A stretch of DNA of 64,000 nucleotides from Actinomycetospora straminea (GCF_028737255.1 NZ_JAQZAN010000006.1:1-64000); one strand, 5' to 3'; shown: positions 37,234 to 46,950, counted from the stretch's first letter. The notes: generated by a model not told the origin, from the letters alone. Program-made: numbers and translations.

Positions 37234-38034
37234 TCAGGGCGCCGGGGCGGGCGTCCCGATGTCGGCGGAGAACGAGCGGGTCGTGAGCCCCCGGCCGCCG
37301 ATCCACGGCTCGAAGCCGGCCTGCACGCTCGTCATGTACCACTCGGGCTTGGCGACGCCGCGGCGCTGCGCGTCGGCGACGAACTGGTCGAGGGGCAGGT
37401 CGCGGACCTCGAGCGTCGGCTGCCGGCGCACGTAGCTGATCGTCGGCAGGTCGATGGCGCCGAGCCAGACGTCCCAGGTGGCGCCGGCGATGGTGACCTC
37501 GGCCTTCTTGCTGCCGATGGGCTGGACGCGCGGGGTGTTCTTCAGCCAGATCATGAGCTCGAGCCCGGTCGGGCGCCCGTTGCGCCGCGGCGTCGGGTCC
37601 ATCCAGAGGTCGTAGGAGACGTTGTAGTCGCCGGTCGGCGGCACCGAGACGGCCCAGGAGGAGCGCAGGCCGGCGAGCTCGGAGACCCGCTTCGGGAACG
37701 GCGTGCCCTTCGTGCAGTTGCCGTAGTTGCAGCCCCACACCATCGACGGGTACGAGGCGGGCCCGCTCTCCTTGCGGTGGTCGGCCGGGTCGACGACGAA
37801 GCCGGTGTCGAAGGCCGTGATGCACTGCGGGGTGTTCGCGCCCCAGAGGTTGTTCTGGGCCTCGTAGCGCCCGCCGGCCACCGGCGTGGACTCGGTCTTG
37901 CCGCACACCCGCTTGCCCTCGACCCGGGGGGTGTCCGGGTCGGTGGCCAGCGCGGGACTGCCCCCCACCAGCATCGCGAGCACGGCGAGGACCGCCACGA
38001 CCACTCCGCTCATCGCCCGATCCCGACCGTTCAT
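37234..38034 (-). CDS. secreted glycoside hydrolase family 12-like protein
   Basis: 266 aa with an N-terminal signal peptide (AMSGVVVAVLAVLAMLVGGSPALA, probable cleavage after ALA). The GH12 jelly-roll core is visible: YEAQNNLWGANTPQC, SYDLWMDPTPR, LELMIWL with the nucleophile Glu159 and VQAGFEPWIGG with the acid/base Glu242. Six cysteines may form disulfides. GH12 enzymes cleave beta-1,4-glucan or xyloglucan. It sits in tandem with a lipoprotein paralogue. Confidence 0.82.
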   Translation of the reverse strand: MNGRDRAMSGVVVAVLAVLAMLVGGSPALATDPDTPRVEGKRVCGKTESTPVAGGRYEAQNNLWGANTPQCITAFDTGFVVDPADHRKESGPASYPSMVWGCNYGNCTKGTPFPKRVSELAGLRSSWAVSVPPTGDYNVSYDLWMDPTPRRNGRPTGLELMIWLKNTPRVQPIGSKKAEVTIAGATWDVWLGAIDLPTISYVRRQPTLEVRDLPLDQFVADAQRRGVAKPEWYMTSVQAGFEPWIGGRGLTTRSFSADIGTPAPAP

Positions 38035-38125
38035 CCGCTGCCGTCCTCGCCCTCGACCGTTCGTCGCGCTGAAACGTACGGTGAGCGTGTGGGTGACGAC
38101 GAGCCGTCTCCCTCGATCGGGACGG

Positions 38126-38986
38126 TCAGACCCCGTTCCGGGTGAGCGAGAAGGCGTCGGTGGCGAGGCCCTCGCCGCCGATCCAGGGCTCGAAGCCGGC
38201 CTGGATGTTGGTGAGGAACCAGGTCGGCTCGACGACGCCGCGCTGCGTCGCCTCGGTGACGAACTCGCTGATCGGCAGGTCGATCACGGTCGTCGTCGGC
38301 TCCGCGCGCACGTAGGAGATGACCGGCGTGCCGTGGTTCTCGCCCGTCCAGACCTCCCAGTCCGCGCCGGCGATCGCGACGGTTGCGCGCTCCGCGCCGA
38401 TGGGCTGGACGCGGTCGGTGCGGTCGAGCCAGATCATCAGCTCGGCGCCGGTGTTGGCGCCCTCGCGGCGCGGGGTCGGGTCCAGCCAGACGTCGTAGGC
38501 GACGTTGAAGTCGCCGCGGCGGGGCACGGTGACCGCCCAGCTCGAGCGGATGTCGCCCATCTCCGCCAGGGGCAGCGGGTACGGCGAGTCGCGGGTGCAC
38601 GTGCCGTAGTTGCAGCCGACGACGATCGAGGGGTACGCCGCCGGGCCGGAGTCCTTGTCGTGACGCGCGGAGACGACGAAGCCGGTGTCGAACGCGGTCG
38701 TGCACTGGGGCGTGTCGGCGCCCCAGGCGTTGTTCTGGACCTCGTAGCGCCCGCCCGCGACCGGCACCGACTCGGTCCTCCCGCAGATCCGCGGGCCCTC
38801 CCGCGGGCCCTCCACGGGCAGGGGCGCGAGCACGCCGCGGGCCGGGTCGCCGGTGCCCGCCGGAGCGGCGGCGGTCGGGGTCGCGGGGGCCGTCGGCGGC
38901 TCGCCGGTCCCGCCGCACCCGACGGCCACGAGCGCGACCGCGGCCAGGAGTGCGGCGACCAGACGCCGCGATCGTGTGTCCCCCAT
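38126..38986 (-). CDS. lipoprotein glycoside hydrolase family 12-like protein
   Basis: 286 aa paralogue of the adjacent gene. The N-terminus is a lipoprotein signal (LVAALLAAVALVAVGC, lipidated Cys24) followed by a Pro/Thr/Ala linker. The catalytic domain starts about residue 65. YEVQNNAWGADTPQC, AELMIWL (Glu182 nucleophile) and IQAGFEPWIGG (Glu266 acid/base) keep both catalytic carboxylates. Cell-surface-anchored GH12 activity is the likely role. It shares the core motifs of the downstream copy. Confidence 0.82.
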   Translation of the reverse strand: MGDTRSRRLVAALLAAVALVAVGCGGTGEPPTAPATPTAAAPAGTGDPARGVLAPLPVEGPREGPRICGRTESVPVAGGRYEVQNNAWGADTPQCTTAFDTGFVVSARHDKDSGPAAYPSIVVGCNYGTCTRDSPYPLPLAEMGDIRSSWAVTVPRRGDFNVAYDVWLDPTPRREGANTGAELMIWLDRTDRVQPIGAERATVAIAGADWEVWTGENHGTPVISYVRAEPTTTVIDLPISEFVTEATQRGVVEPTWFLTNIQAGFEPWIGGEGLATDAFSLTRNGV

Positions 38987-38996
38987 ACGGGCGAGG

Positions 38997-40133
38997 CTAG
39001 CGAGCGTCCGCGGGCGTCCCGAAGCGGGTCGCGCGCACCGCGTCGAGCCCCGTCCCGTGCGCCGCGAGGGCGTCGAGGACGTCGGCGGGCGGCGACTCCC
39101 CGCGGATCACGGCGGCGGCGAGTGCGGCGGCCGCCGGCGCGGTCTCGATGCCCGAGCCGCCCTGCCCGGCGTAGAGGTGCAGGCCGGGGTGGTCGGGGCG
39201 GTCGCCGACCACGAGGTCGCGGTCGGGCGCGAAGGTGCGCAGGCCCGTCCAGCTCGTCGCCACCGAGCGCAGGCCCAGGGTGGTGACGGCGTTGACGGTC
39301 TCCAGCGCGCGGGCGACGTCGAGCTCGTCGGGGCGCGGGTCGCCGGGCTCGGCGGGGGTCTCCTCGGACGGTGAGACGAGCAGGTGCTCGCCCTCGGGCT
39401 TGGCGTACCAGTGCTCGCCGACGGAGACGACGAACGGGTCGTCGCGACGGACCGGTGCCCCGTCGGGGATGCGGACCACGGCGATGGTGCGGCGCAGCGG
39501 GCGCAGACCGACCGGGGTGATGCCGGCGAGGGCGAGCAGGGTGTCGGTCCAGGCGCCCGCGGCGAGGACGACGGTGGCGGTGACGAGGTGGTCGTCGCGC
39601 AGCGTCACCCGCCAGCCCGATCCGTCCCGCCGCAGCGCCGTCACCGGCGTCCCGGTGCGGATCTCCCCGCCGCGGGCGCGCAGGAGCCGGCGGTAGTGCT
39701 GGTGCAGGCCGAGCGGGTCGGCGTCCTGGGCGTCCTCGACCACCCCGGCGGCGCGCAGGACGTCGCGGCGCAGCGCGGGCCAGCGGGCGACGGCCTCGTC
39801 GGGGGTCAGTTCGTCGACGGCGTCGAGCACCAGCAGCTCCGCGCGCAGCGTCCGTTCCTCGGCCTCGTCGTGGGCGACGTGGAGGACGGGACGCGGGCGC
39901 AGGAACGGGTGCCCGGCCTCGTCGGCGAGCGCGGCGAACCGGTCCTTCGACGCGGCGATCAGCGCTCGGGCGGGCGGCGCGCCGTGACCGGGGATGTAGC
40001 TGGCGGCCGAGCGCCCGGTGGTGTGCCGGGCGAGCTCGGTCTCCCCCTCGACGAGCAGCACCGACGCGTCCCGGGCGAGCTCCGCCGCCACCGACATCCC
40101 GGCGATCCCGCCGCCGACGACCACCACCTCCAT
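38997..40133 (-). CDS. FAD-dependent oxidoreductase (DAO family)
   Basis: 378 aa from ATG 40133. The FAD motif VVVVGGGIAGMSVAAELARDASVLLVE is at residues 2-30. ARHTTGRSAASYIPG near residue 40 and GLRTFAPDRDLVVGDRPDHPGLHLYAGQGGSGIETAPAAA at the end are typical of D-amino-acid/glycine oxidase-like enzymes. It likely oxidises an amine or amino acid; the substrate is not identifiable. Directly after nadC but preceded by its own palindrome. Upstream in-frame ATG 40169 would include the palindrome. Confidence 0.85.
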   Translation of the reverse strand: MEVVVVGGGIAGMSVAAELARDASVLLVEGETELARHTTGRSAASYIPGHGAPPARALIAASKDRFAALADEAGHPFLRPRPVLHVAHDEAEERTLRAELLVLDAVDELTPDEAVARWPALRRDVLRAAGVVEDAQDADPLGLHQHYRRLLRARGGEIRTGTPVTALRRDGSGWRVTLRDDHLVTATVVLAAGAWTDTLLALAGITPVGLRPLRRTIAVVRIPDGAPVRRDDPFVVSVGEHWYAKPEGEHLLVSPSEETPAEPGDPRPDELDVARALETVNAVTTLGLRSVATSWTGLRTFAPDRDLVVGDRPDHPGLHLYAGQGGSGIETAPAAAALAAAVIRGESPPADVLDALAAHGTGLDAVRATRFGTPADAR

Positions 40134-40143
40134 GTGCGCGATC

Positions 40144-40163
40144 TTCCCGGCTATAGCCGGGAA
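40144..40163. promoter_or_regulatory. 20-bp perfect palindrome before the DAO-family gene
   Basis: TTCCCGGCTATAGCCGGGAA is an exact 20-bp palindrome between the nadC stop (40170) and the DAO start (40133). The central TATA could be part of a -10. An operator for a dimeric regulator is the simplest reading; it is also hairpin-capable after nadC. Confidence 0.6.
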
Positions 40164-40169
40164 TTTCAC

Positions 40170-41045
40170 TCACATGGCGAGGTCCAGGCCCAGGTCGAGG
40201 ACCGGGGCGGAGTGGGTGAGGGCGCCGACGGCGAGGAAGTCGACGCCGGCGGCGGCGTGGGCGGCCGCCACGTCGAGGGTGAGCCCGCCGGAGACCTCGA
40301 GGCCGGTGTCGGGGGCGCGGCGGTCCCGCCGGGCGACCGCCTCGGCCGACTCGGCCGGCGTCACGTTGTCGAGCAGGACGAGCTCGACACCCAGCCCGAG
40401 CACCTCGTCCAGCTGCTCCAACGAGTCGACCTCGACCTCGCACGGCAGGTGCGGGGCGATCCTCCGCGCCGCCGCCAGCGCCGCCGTGACCGAGTCCGCC
40501 GCCGCGACGTGGTTGTCCTTGATGAGGACCGCGTCGCCCAGCGACATCCGGTGGTTCACCCCGCCGCCGCAGCGCACCGCGTACTTCTGCAGCGCCCGCA
40601 TCCCCGGCACGGTCTTGCGGGTGTCACGGATGCGCGCGCGGGTGCCGGCGACCGCGTCGACCCAGGCCGCGGTGGCCGTCGCGACCCCGGAGAGCTGCGA
40701 GAGCAGGTTGAGCGCGGTCCGCTCGGCGGTCAGGAGGGTCCGCAGCGGCGCGCGGACGGCGAGGGCGACGTCGCCGGGGGCGAGGCGGTCGCCGTCGGCG
40801 CGGGCGTCGAGCACCTCCAGCTCCGGCCCGCACACCCGCTCGAGCACCCGCACCGCCACCCCGACGCCCGCGAGCGTCCCGGCGGGCCGCGTGCGGAACT
40901 CGCCGACCGCGACCGCGCCCTCGGGCACGCACGCGGCGGTGGTGACGTCGGGGCCGTCGCGCAGGTCCTCGTCGAGGGCGCGGGCGACGACGGCGTCGAC
41001 CTCGGCGGGGTCGACGCCCGTGGGCAGGGCGAGCGAGGCGGTCAC
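40170..41045 (-). CDS. nadC: nicotinate-nucleotide diphosphorylase (carboxylating)
   Basis: 291 aa quinolinate phosphoribosyltransferase, the last enzyme of de novo NAD ring synthesis. DTRKTVPGMRALQKYAVRCGGG and LGDAVLIKDNHV are diagnostic, as is VEVDSLEQLDEVLGLGVELVLLDN. The C-terminal SGGLTLD and VDFLAVGALTHS complete the barrel. GTG start 41045 overlaps nadB's stop by 4 bp. Forms the operon nadABC. Confidence 0.97.
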   Translation of the reverse strand: MTASLALPTGVDPAEVDAVVARALDEDLRDGPDVTTAACVPEGAVAVGEFRTRPAGTLAGVGVAVRVLERVCGPELEVLDARADGDRLAPGDVALAVRAPLRTLLTAERTALNLLSQLSGVATATAAWVDAVAGTRARIRDTRKTVPGMRALQKYAVRCGGGVNHRMSLGDAVLIKDNHVAAADSVTAALAAARRIAPHLPCEVEVDSLEQLDEVLGLGVELVLLDNVTPAESAEAVARRDRRAPDTGLEVSGGLTLDVAAAHAAAGVDFLAVGALTHSAPVLDLGLDLAM

Positions 41046-42634
41046 GCGACACCTCCGTGACGGGCGTCGGTGGTCCCGACGTGCAGGCGGTCCCCGGACA
41101 GGACCACCGTGGACGAGGCGCGCTGCCAGTGGTCGTCGGTGCGCGGGTGGTCGGCGCGGACGTGGCAGCCGCGGGTCTCGGTGCGCGAGCCGGCGGCGGC
41201 GAGCAGGGCGTGGGCGGCCAGGGTCAGGGCGGCGTCCTCGACGTCGGCGCGGGTCCGCGGGGCGCGCACGGTGCTCGCGGCCTCGACGGCGTCCGACGCG
41301 GCGGCGAGCCCGGCGGCGTCGCGCCCGATCGCCGCGCCGCGGGTCATGGCGGCCTGCAGGGCGGCGCGGTCGGCGATCGGGACGGGCACCGCCGCCGGCG
41401 GGGTCGGCGACGCGAGGCGTCGCGGGCCCGCCAGGGCGCGGGCGACGTCCTCCGCGGCGCGCCGGCCCATGACCAGGCCCTCGAGCAGGCTGTTCGAGGC
41501 GAGCCGGTTGGCGCCGTGCAGGCCGGTGCGGGCGACCTCGCCGGCGGCCCAGAGCCCGGGCACCCCCGTGCGCCCGTGGTCGTCGGTGACCACGCCGCCG
41601 CACGCGTAGTGCGCGGCCGGGCGGACCGGGACGGGGTCGCGGGCGAGGTCGACGCCGATCGCGGCGCAGGCGGCGGCGACGGTCGGGAAGCGCGCGGCGA
41701 CGTCGGGGACGCCGGTGGCGTCGAGCCAGACGTGCTCGGCCCCGAGCTCGCCGAGCCGCCGGGTGATCGCGGCGGCGACGACGTCGCGGGGGGCGAGGTC
41801 GCCGAGCGGGTGGACGCCGGCGGTCACCGACCGCCCGCCGGTGTCCCGCAGCACCGCGCCCTCGCCGCGCAGCGCCTCGGTGACGAGCGGCGCCCGGCCC
41901 TTCCCGGCGTCCGGCACGTGCAGCGCCGTCGGGTGGAACTGCACGAACTCGACGTCGGCGAGCGTCGCCCCGGCGCGCAGGGCGAGCGCCCAGCCGTCGG
42001 CGGTGGCGACGGTGGGGTTCGTGGTCGTCTCGTAGAGCGCGCCCACGCCGCCGGTCGCGAGCAGGACCGCGGGCGCGGCGAGGAGGCCCGCGCGCCCGTC
42101 CTCGTCGCGCACCTCGAGGCCCTCGACGGCGCCGTCGGGGCCGGTGAGCACGGCGGAGGCGGCGTGGCCGGGCAGCACGACGAGCTCGGCACGCCGCGTC
42201 GCCGCGAGCAGCGCGCGCTCGACCTCGGCGCCCGTCGCGTCGCCGCCGGCGTGCACCACCCGCAGCGCGGAGTGCCCGCCCTCGCGGGTGCGCGCGAGGG
42301 CGTCGGGCGGGCCGTCGAACACCGCGCCCTCGCCCCGCAGGGCGGCGACGGCCGCGGGGCCGGCGGCGAGGATCGTGCCCGCGGCCCCGGCGTCGACCAG
42401 TCCCCCGCCGGCGGCGAGGGTGTCGGCGAGGTGTGCGGCCACGGAGTCGCCCGTGATGTCGCCGAGCACCACCGCGATGCCGCCCTGGGCCCACCGGGTG
42501 CTCCCGGCGTCCGGGGCGTCCTTGGTGACGACGACGACCCGCAGCCCGGCCCGCGCCGCGGTGAGCGCCGCGGTGAGCCCGGCGACGCCCGACCCCACGA
42601 CGACGAGGTCCGCGGTCGTCTCCCAGCGGGTCAC
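41042..42634 (-). CDS. nadB: L-aspartate oxidase
   Basis: 530 aa FAD enzyme that oxidises aspartate to iminoaspartate. FAD motif [28 protein letters not shown] at residues 10-37, [24 protein letters not shown] and [18 protein letters not shown] are the succinate-dehydrogenase-type family blocks. GTG start 42634 overlaps the nadA stop by 4 bp. Partner of NadA in quinolinate formation. Confidence 0.96.
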   Translation of the reverse strand: MTRWETTADLVVVGSGVAGLTAALTAARAGLRVVVVTKDAPDAGSTRWAQGGIAVVLGDITGDSVAAHLADTLAAGGGLVDAGAAGTILAAGPAAVAALRGEGAVFDGPPDALARTREGGHSALRVVHAGGDATGAEVERALLAATRRAELVVLPGHAASAVLTGPDGAVEGLEVRDEDGRAGLLAAPAVLLATGGVGALYETTTNPTVATADGWALALRAGATLADVEFVQFHPTALHVPDAGKGRAPLVTEALRGEGAVLRDTGGRSVTAGVHPLGDLAPRDVVAAAITRRLGELGAEHVWLDATGVPDVAARFPTVAAACAAIGVDLARDPVPVRPAAHYACGGVVTDDHGRTGVPGLWAAGEVARTGLHGANRLASNSLLEGLVMGRRAAEDVARALAGPRRLASPTPPAAVPVPIADRAALQAAMTRGAAIGRDAAGLAAASDAVEAASTVRAPRTRADVEDAALTLAAHALLAAAGSRTETRGCHVRADHPRTDDHWQRASSTVVLSGDRLHVGTTDARHGGVA

Positions 42635-43674
42635 TCCCCGCCCCCGGGCTGCCCGATCTCGATCATCCGCTGGACGGCGCCGCGCGCCCGGGCGGCGGTC
42701 GCGGTGTCGACGTGCACCTCGTCGCGGCCCTCGCGCAGCGCCCGCGTCAGCGCGCCCGGGGTGATCATCTTCATGTAGCCGCAGGCGGCGCGCTCGTTGA
42801 CCGGGCGGAAGTCGACGTCGGGGTTGGCGCGGCGCAGCTGGTGGAGCATGCCGACCTCGGTGGCCACGAGGACGCTCTGCTTCGTCGTGTTCTTGGCGGC
42901 GTCGAGCATGCCGCCGGTGGAGAGGATGTGGACCTGCTCGGCGGGCACCGCGCCAGCGCCTGCGAGGTAGAGCGCGCTGGTGGCGCAGCCGCACTCGGGG
43001 TGCACGAACAGGTCGGCGTCGGGGTCGGCCTGGGCCTGCGCGGTGAGCTCGGCGCCGTTGATGCCGGCGTGGACGTGGCACTCGCCGGCCCAGATGTGCA
43101 GGTTCGCCCGGCCGGTGACGCGCCTGACGTGGGCGCCGAGGAACTGGTCGGGCAGGAACAGGACCTCGCGGTCGGCGGGGATGCTCTCGACGACCTCGAC
43201 GGCGTTGGACGACGTGCAGCAGACGTCGGTCTCGGCCTTCACCGCCGCTGTGGTGTTGACGTAGCTGACGACGACGGCGCCCGGGTGCTCGGCCTTCCAC
43301 GCGCGCAGCTCGTCGGCGGTGATCGAGTCGGCGAGACTGCAGCCGGCGCGGGCGTCGGGGATGAGGACGGTCTTCTCCGGCGCCAGGATCTTCGCGGTCT
43401 CGGCCATGAAGTGGACGCCGCAGAAGACGATCGTGCTCGCGTCGCTGGCCGCAGCGATCCGGGAGAGCGCGAGCGAGTCGCCGGTGTGGTCGGCGACGTC
43501 CTGGATCTCGGGGCGCTGGTAGTTGTGCGCGAGCACCACGGCGTCGCGCTCGCGGGCGAGCCGGCGGACCTCGTCGGCCCAGCCGGGACCCGCGTCCCGG
43601 GGCTCGACGAGGTCGGTCGGCGGGGCGTGGAGCCCCGTCTCGCCGGTCGTCTCCGTGGCGCTGAGGACGGTCAT
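42631..43674 (-). CDS. nadA: quinolinate synthase
   Basis: 347 aa [4Fe-4S] enzyme condensing iminoaspartate with dihydroxyacetone phosphate. Cluster ligands appear as [19 protein letters not shown] and [38 protein letters not shown] and [14 protein letters not shown] match the family. The ATG at 43674 has GGAGGAG upstream. First gene of the nadABC operon; its promoter faces the nudix regulator and carries the likely NrtR operator. Confidence 0.97.
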   Translation of the reverse strand: MTVLSATETTGETGLHAPPTDLVEPRDAGPGWADEVRRLARERDAVVLAHNYQRPEIQDVADHTGDSLALSRIAAASDASTIVFCGVHFMAETAKILAPEKTVLIPDARAGCSLADSITADELRAWKAEHPGAVVVSYVNTTAAVKAETDVCCTSSNAVEVVESIPADREVLFLPDQFLGAHVRRVTGRANLHIWAGECHVHAGINGAELTAQAQADPDADLFVHPECGCATSALYLAGAGAVPAEQVHILSTGGMLDAAKNTTKQSVLVATEVGMLHQLRRANPDVDFRPVNERAACGYMKMITPGALTRALREGRDEVHVDTATAARARGAVQRMIEIGQPGGGE

Positions 43675-43733
43675 CGCCGTCTCCTCCCCCGGGCTGCCGC
43701 GTCGTCGTCGGCGCGGTCCGGTTCGCTCGACTA

Positions 43734-43756
43734 GTTTTCGCCTCGTGGTCGAAAAC
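43734..43756. promoter_or_regulatory. candidate NrtR operator
   Basis: GTTTTCG (43734-43740) and CGAAAAC (43750-43756) are perfect inverted arms 9 nt apart, preceded by CTA. They lie between nadA (start 43674) and the divergent nrtR-like gene (start 43907). The site is AT-rich against the surrounding GC. NrtR family proteins are known to bind such TAGT(T)-type palindromes upstream of NAD genes. The rest of 43675-43906 holds no gene. Confidence 0.65.
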
Positions 43757-43906
43757 ATGGCCGACCGTACCCCCGCACGCCGGGGCGACGCCAGCCCCCG
43801 GTCACGCGGGGTGGCGAGCACCACCTGCCCGCTCGCGAGGATGTGGGTTTCCTGGCGTCCAGTGCCAGCGTGGACGCCACGCTCGCACCCCCTACGATCA
43901 CTCTCC

Positions 43907-44614
43907 GTGGACGAGGGCGGCGCGGGCGGCGAGGCGGGGACGTTCGCGCACGACGTGCTGGCGGTGGTCCTGCGGATCACCGGGCCGGTGCCGAGCGTCC
44001 TGCTCTGGCAGCGCGCCCGCGAGCCGCACCTCGGGCGCTGGGCCCTGCCCGGGGGCCGGCTGGGCGCCGACGAGGACGTCGAGGCGTCGGTGCGCCGGCA
44101 CCTCGCCGAGAAGGTCGACCTCGCCGAGGTGGCGCACGTCGAGCAGCTCGGCGTGTTCTCCGACCCCCACCGCGGCCCGCCCCCGCGCCGCGTCGCGACG
44201 GCGTTCCTCGGGCTCGTGCCCACCGACGCCGACCCCGCCGTCCCCGACGACACCGCCTGGCACCGCGTCGACCGCCTGCCCCCGACGGCCTTCGACCACG
44301 GCGCCATCACCCGCGACGGCCTCGACCGCCTGCGCGCCAAGCTCTCCTACACCAACATCGGGTTCGCGCTCGCCCCCGACGCGTTCACCGTCTCCGAGCT
44401 GCGCGACCTCTACGCGGCCGCGCTCGGCCACCGCGTCTCGGCGACCAACCTGCAGCGCGTGCTCACCCGCCGCGGCGTGCTCGTCCCCACCGGCGCGACC
44501 GCCGCGCCCGGGCCCGCCGGCGGGCGCCCGGCCGCCGTCTTCCGGTTCTCCGAGCACGTGCTGCGCGTGACCGACCCCTTCGCCGCGCTGCGCCCACCGG
44601 GCGACACGGGCTGA
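43907..44614 (+). CDS. NUDIX-domain transcriptional regulator, NrtR-like
   Basis: 235 aa from GTG 43907. The N-terminal nudix domain contains [26 protein letters not shown], a degenerate Nudix box (GX5EX7REUXEEXGU with missing catalytic glutamates), as in NrtR. The C-terminal winged helix is [36 protein letters not shown]. NrtR binds ADP-ribose and represses NAD synthesis genes. Divergent from nadABC and flanked by the GTTTTCG palindrome, so it is the likely repressor. Confidence 0.9.
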   Translation: MDEGGAGGEAGTFAHDVLAVVLRITGPVPSVLLWQRAREPHLGRWALPGGRLGADEDVEASVRRHLAEKVDLAEVAHVEQLGVFSDPHRGPPPRRVATAFLGLVPTDADPAVPDDTAWHRVDRLPPTAFDHGAITRDGLDRLRAKLSYTNIGFALAPDAFTVSELRDLYAAALGHRVSATNLQRVLTRRGVLVPTGATAAPGPAGGRPAAVFRFSEHVLRVTDPFAALRPPGDTG

Positions 44615-44661
44615 GCAGGGGGTACGCGTCCACACGGCGGGGTACGCCCCGGAGTCGTAGC

Positions 44662-45372
44662 GTGGGCGACGTGGTCGAGACGCTGCCCCTGTTCCCCCTG
44701 GGGACCGTGCTGCTGCCGGGTGCGTCGCTGCCACTGCACATCTTCGAGCCGCGCTACCGGCAGCTGACCATCGACCTGGTCACCGGCACGCTCCCGGGCA
44801 AGCAGTTCGGCGTCGTCGCCGTACGCGAGGGGTGGAGCCCCGACGACGGCCGCGACGGCCTGCACGACGTGGGGTGCACCGCGACGCTGCGCGAGGTCCG
44901 CCGCCTGCCCGACGGCCGCTTCGACATCCAGACCACCGGCGACCGGCGCTTCCGGCTCATCGACGTCGACGACACCGCGGCGCCGTACCTCGTCGCGAAC
45001 GTGGAGTGGCTGCCCGACGACGAGGGCGACGACGCGACCGACCTCGCGCCGCTCGCGATGGCCGCCCGCGCCGCGCACCGCCGCTACTGCACCACCGCCT
45101 GGCGCCAGCAGGGCGGCGGCGACGGCGAGATGCCCGCCGAGCTCTCCGAGGAGCCGGCGCCCGACGTCGCCGACCCCGAGCTCGCCCACATCCTGGCCGG
45201 CGACTGCCTGCTCCCCCTCACCGACCGGCAGGAGCTGCTCGAGGAGACCTGCCCGATGGAGCGCCTGCAGATCGTCCGGCGGTCGATGACCCGCGAGGCC
45301 GTGCTGCTCGGCGAGCTGCGCGCGGTGTGGGCGCCCTCGGTGAAGTACGCCGTCGAGCACAGCCTCAACTAG
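44662..45372 (+). CDS. LON-substrate-binding-domain protein
   Basis: 236 aa from GTG 44662, which has GGAG 7 nt upstream (alternative GTG 44671). LPLFPLGTVLLPGASLPLHIFEPRYRQL is the classic N-terminal block of LON substrate-binding domains, followed by DVGCTATLREVRRLPDGRFDIQTTGDRRFRL. There is no AAA+ or protease domain, so it is a stand-alone LON-N protein of unknown role, possibly an adaptor. The C-terminal half is a helical tail. Confidence 0.85.
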   Translation: MGDVVETLPLFPLGTVLLPGASLPLHIFEPRYRQLTIDLVTGTLPGKQFGVVAVREGWSPDDGRDGLHDVGCTATLREVRRLPDGRFDIQTTGDRRFRLIDVDDTAAPYLVANVEWLPDDEGDDATDLAPLAMAARAAHRRYCTTAWRQQGGGDGEMPAELSEEPAPDVADPELAHILAGDCLLPLTDRQELLEETCPMERLQIVRRSMTREAVLLGELRAVWAPSVKYAVEHSLN

Positions 45373-45391
45373 GCGCCCGGGAGCCCGGTCG

Positions 45392-45856
45392 ATGAGCCTG
45401 CCCGTCCCCGGCCTGGAGTTCCTCGCGCACGTCGAGGTCGAGCTCGGCGAGCTGCTCGACCTCGGCACCACCGACGCGGGCCACCGGCGCATCGTCCCCA
45501 TCGTCGGTGGCACGGTGACCGGTGAGCGCTTCTCCGGGGTCGTCGTCCCGGGCGGCGCCGACTGGCAGGTGGTCCAGGACGACGGCGCGGTGGTCGTCGA
45601 CACCCGCTACACGCTGCGGGCCGACGACGGCCCGCTGGTGCACATCCGCACCGCCGGGGTGCGCGCCGGCCCGCCCGAGGTCCTCGCCGCGCTGGCCCGC
45701 GGCGAGGACGTCGACCCCTCGACGTACTACTTCCGCGTCGCCGCGACGTTCGAGACGTCCGCGCCGCAGTACCGGTGGATGACCCGCGTCCTGACGGTGG
45801 CCACGGCCCGGCGCGCCCCCTCCGCCGTGGTCTACGACGCCTACACGGTGGGCTGA
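45392..45856 (+). CDS. DUF3237-domain protein
   Basis: 154 aa. LEFLAHVEVELGELLDLGTTDAGHRRIVPIVGGTVTGERFSGVVVPGGADW matches the DUF3237 family (beta-barrel, function unknown); YYFRVAATFETSAPQYRWMTRVLTV is its C-terminal block. No signal peptide. It follows the LON-domain gene by 19 bp on the same strand and converges with dapE (8-bp gap). Confidence 0.85.
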   Translation: MSLPVPGLEFLAHVEVELGELLDLGTTDAGHRRIVPIVGGTVTGERFSGVVVPGGADWQVVQDDGAVVVDTRYTLRADDGPLVHIRTAGVRAGPPEVLAALARGEDVDPSTYYFRVAATFETSAPQYRWMTRVLTVATARRAPSAVVYDAYTVG

Positions 45857-45864
45857 CCGCGGCC

Positions 45865-46950
45865 TCAGGTCAGCGCCGCCAGCACCTGCCGGTAGGCCGC
45901 GGCCGCCGGGTCGACGAGCCCCGCGGGCGCCCACTCGTCGGTGACGTGGCACTGCTCGGGCTCGCCGGGGCCGCAGACGATCGTGTCGGCGCCCCCGAGC
46001 GCACCGGCGAGCACGCTCGCGTCGGTGAAGTAGGTCGCGTACTGCGGCTCACCCCGCCCGCCCCCACCGCCCAGCAGATCCACCGCCCGCGCGACCCGCC
46101 CCGGGTCGGTGTCGATGAGCGGCAGCTCGACGAGCCGCTCGGTCTCGACGGGCACCCCGGCCAGGTCGACGACGGTCGCCTCGGCCGCGTCGGCGGTGTC
46201 GCCGGGCACGAGGCGCAGGTCGACGGTCAGCGCGGCGCGGTCCGGGACGACGTTGGGCTGGACACCGGCGCGCATCATCCCGACGTTGGCGGTGGTGGCG
46301 CCGTGCGTGGAGCTGGTCGGCCAGGCGTCGTGCTCGTGGATGCGCACGGCGGCGCGGGCGAGGTCGACCAGCGCGTTGTGCCCCAGGTCGGGGCGCGATC
46401 CGTGCGCCGGCACCCCGCGGGCGTGCAGCACGAGCCAGAGCACGCCCTTGTGCCCGAGCACCACGCGGTTCGCGGTCGGCTCGGCCACCAGCAGCGTGCC
46501 CGACGGCCGCAGCGCGTCGGCCGGGATCTCGCGGGCGCCCTCGCAGCCGGTCTCCTCGCCGAAGGTCAGCACCACCTGCACCCCGGTCCCGCCGGCGCGC
46601 ACGTGCTCGGCGGCCGCGACGACGGCGGCCGCCACCCCGGCCTTCATGTCGCTCGCGCCCCGCCCGCGCAGCCGCCCGTCGACGACGTCGCCGGCGAGCG
46701 GGTCGAACGACCACACCGCCTCGTCGGCGGGGACGGTGTCGAGGTGCCCGGTGAGCGTCACCGGGGTCTCGTCGCCGTGGTGGGCGACGAGGTTGGCGCG
46801 CCCGGGCCGCGTCTCGTGCATCGCGACGGTGAGCCCGGCGTCCTCGAGACGGTTCGCCGCCAGGTCCGCGGCGACCCGCTCCCCGCTCCCGCGGGTGTCG
46901 AGGCGGACCAGCTCGCAGGCCAGGTCGAGCGCGGTGCCCGGGGTCGTCAT
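45865..46950 (-). CDS. dapE: succinyl-diaminopimelate desuccinylase-like M20 peptidase
   Basis: 361 aa. M20 metal ligands: TGHLDTVPA, RGRGASDMKAG, LTFGEETGCEGA (catalytic Glu and Zn-Glu) and DTDPGR region, with KGVLWLVLHARGVPAHGSRP before the dimerisation lid. DapE makes LL-DAP for cell wall and lysine synthesis. ArgE-type activity cannot be excluded, but argJ makes ArgE unnecessary. ATG 46950 overlaps the stop of the DUF2567-like gene by 4 bp. Confidence 0.85.
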   Translation of the reverse strand: MTTPGTALDLACELVRLDTRGSGERVAADLAANRLEDAGLTVAMHETRPGRANLVAHHGDETPVTLTGHLDTVPADEAVWSFDPLAGDVVDGRLRGRGASDMKAGVAAAVVAAAEHVRAGGTGVQVVLTFGEETGCEGAREIPADALRPSGTLLVAEPTANRVVLGHKGVLWLVLHARGVPAHGSRPDLGHNALVDLARAAVRIHEHDAWPTSSTHGATTANVGMMRAGVQPNVVPDRAALTVDLRLVPGDTADAAEATVVDLAGVPVETERLVELPLIDTDPGRVARAVDLLGGGGGRGEPQYATYFTDASVLAGALGGADTIVCGPGEPEQCHVTDEWAPAGLVDPAAAAYRQVLAALT

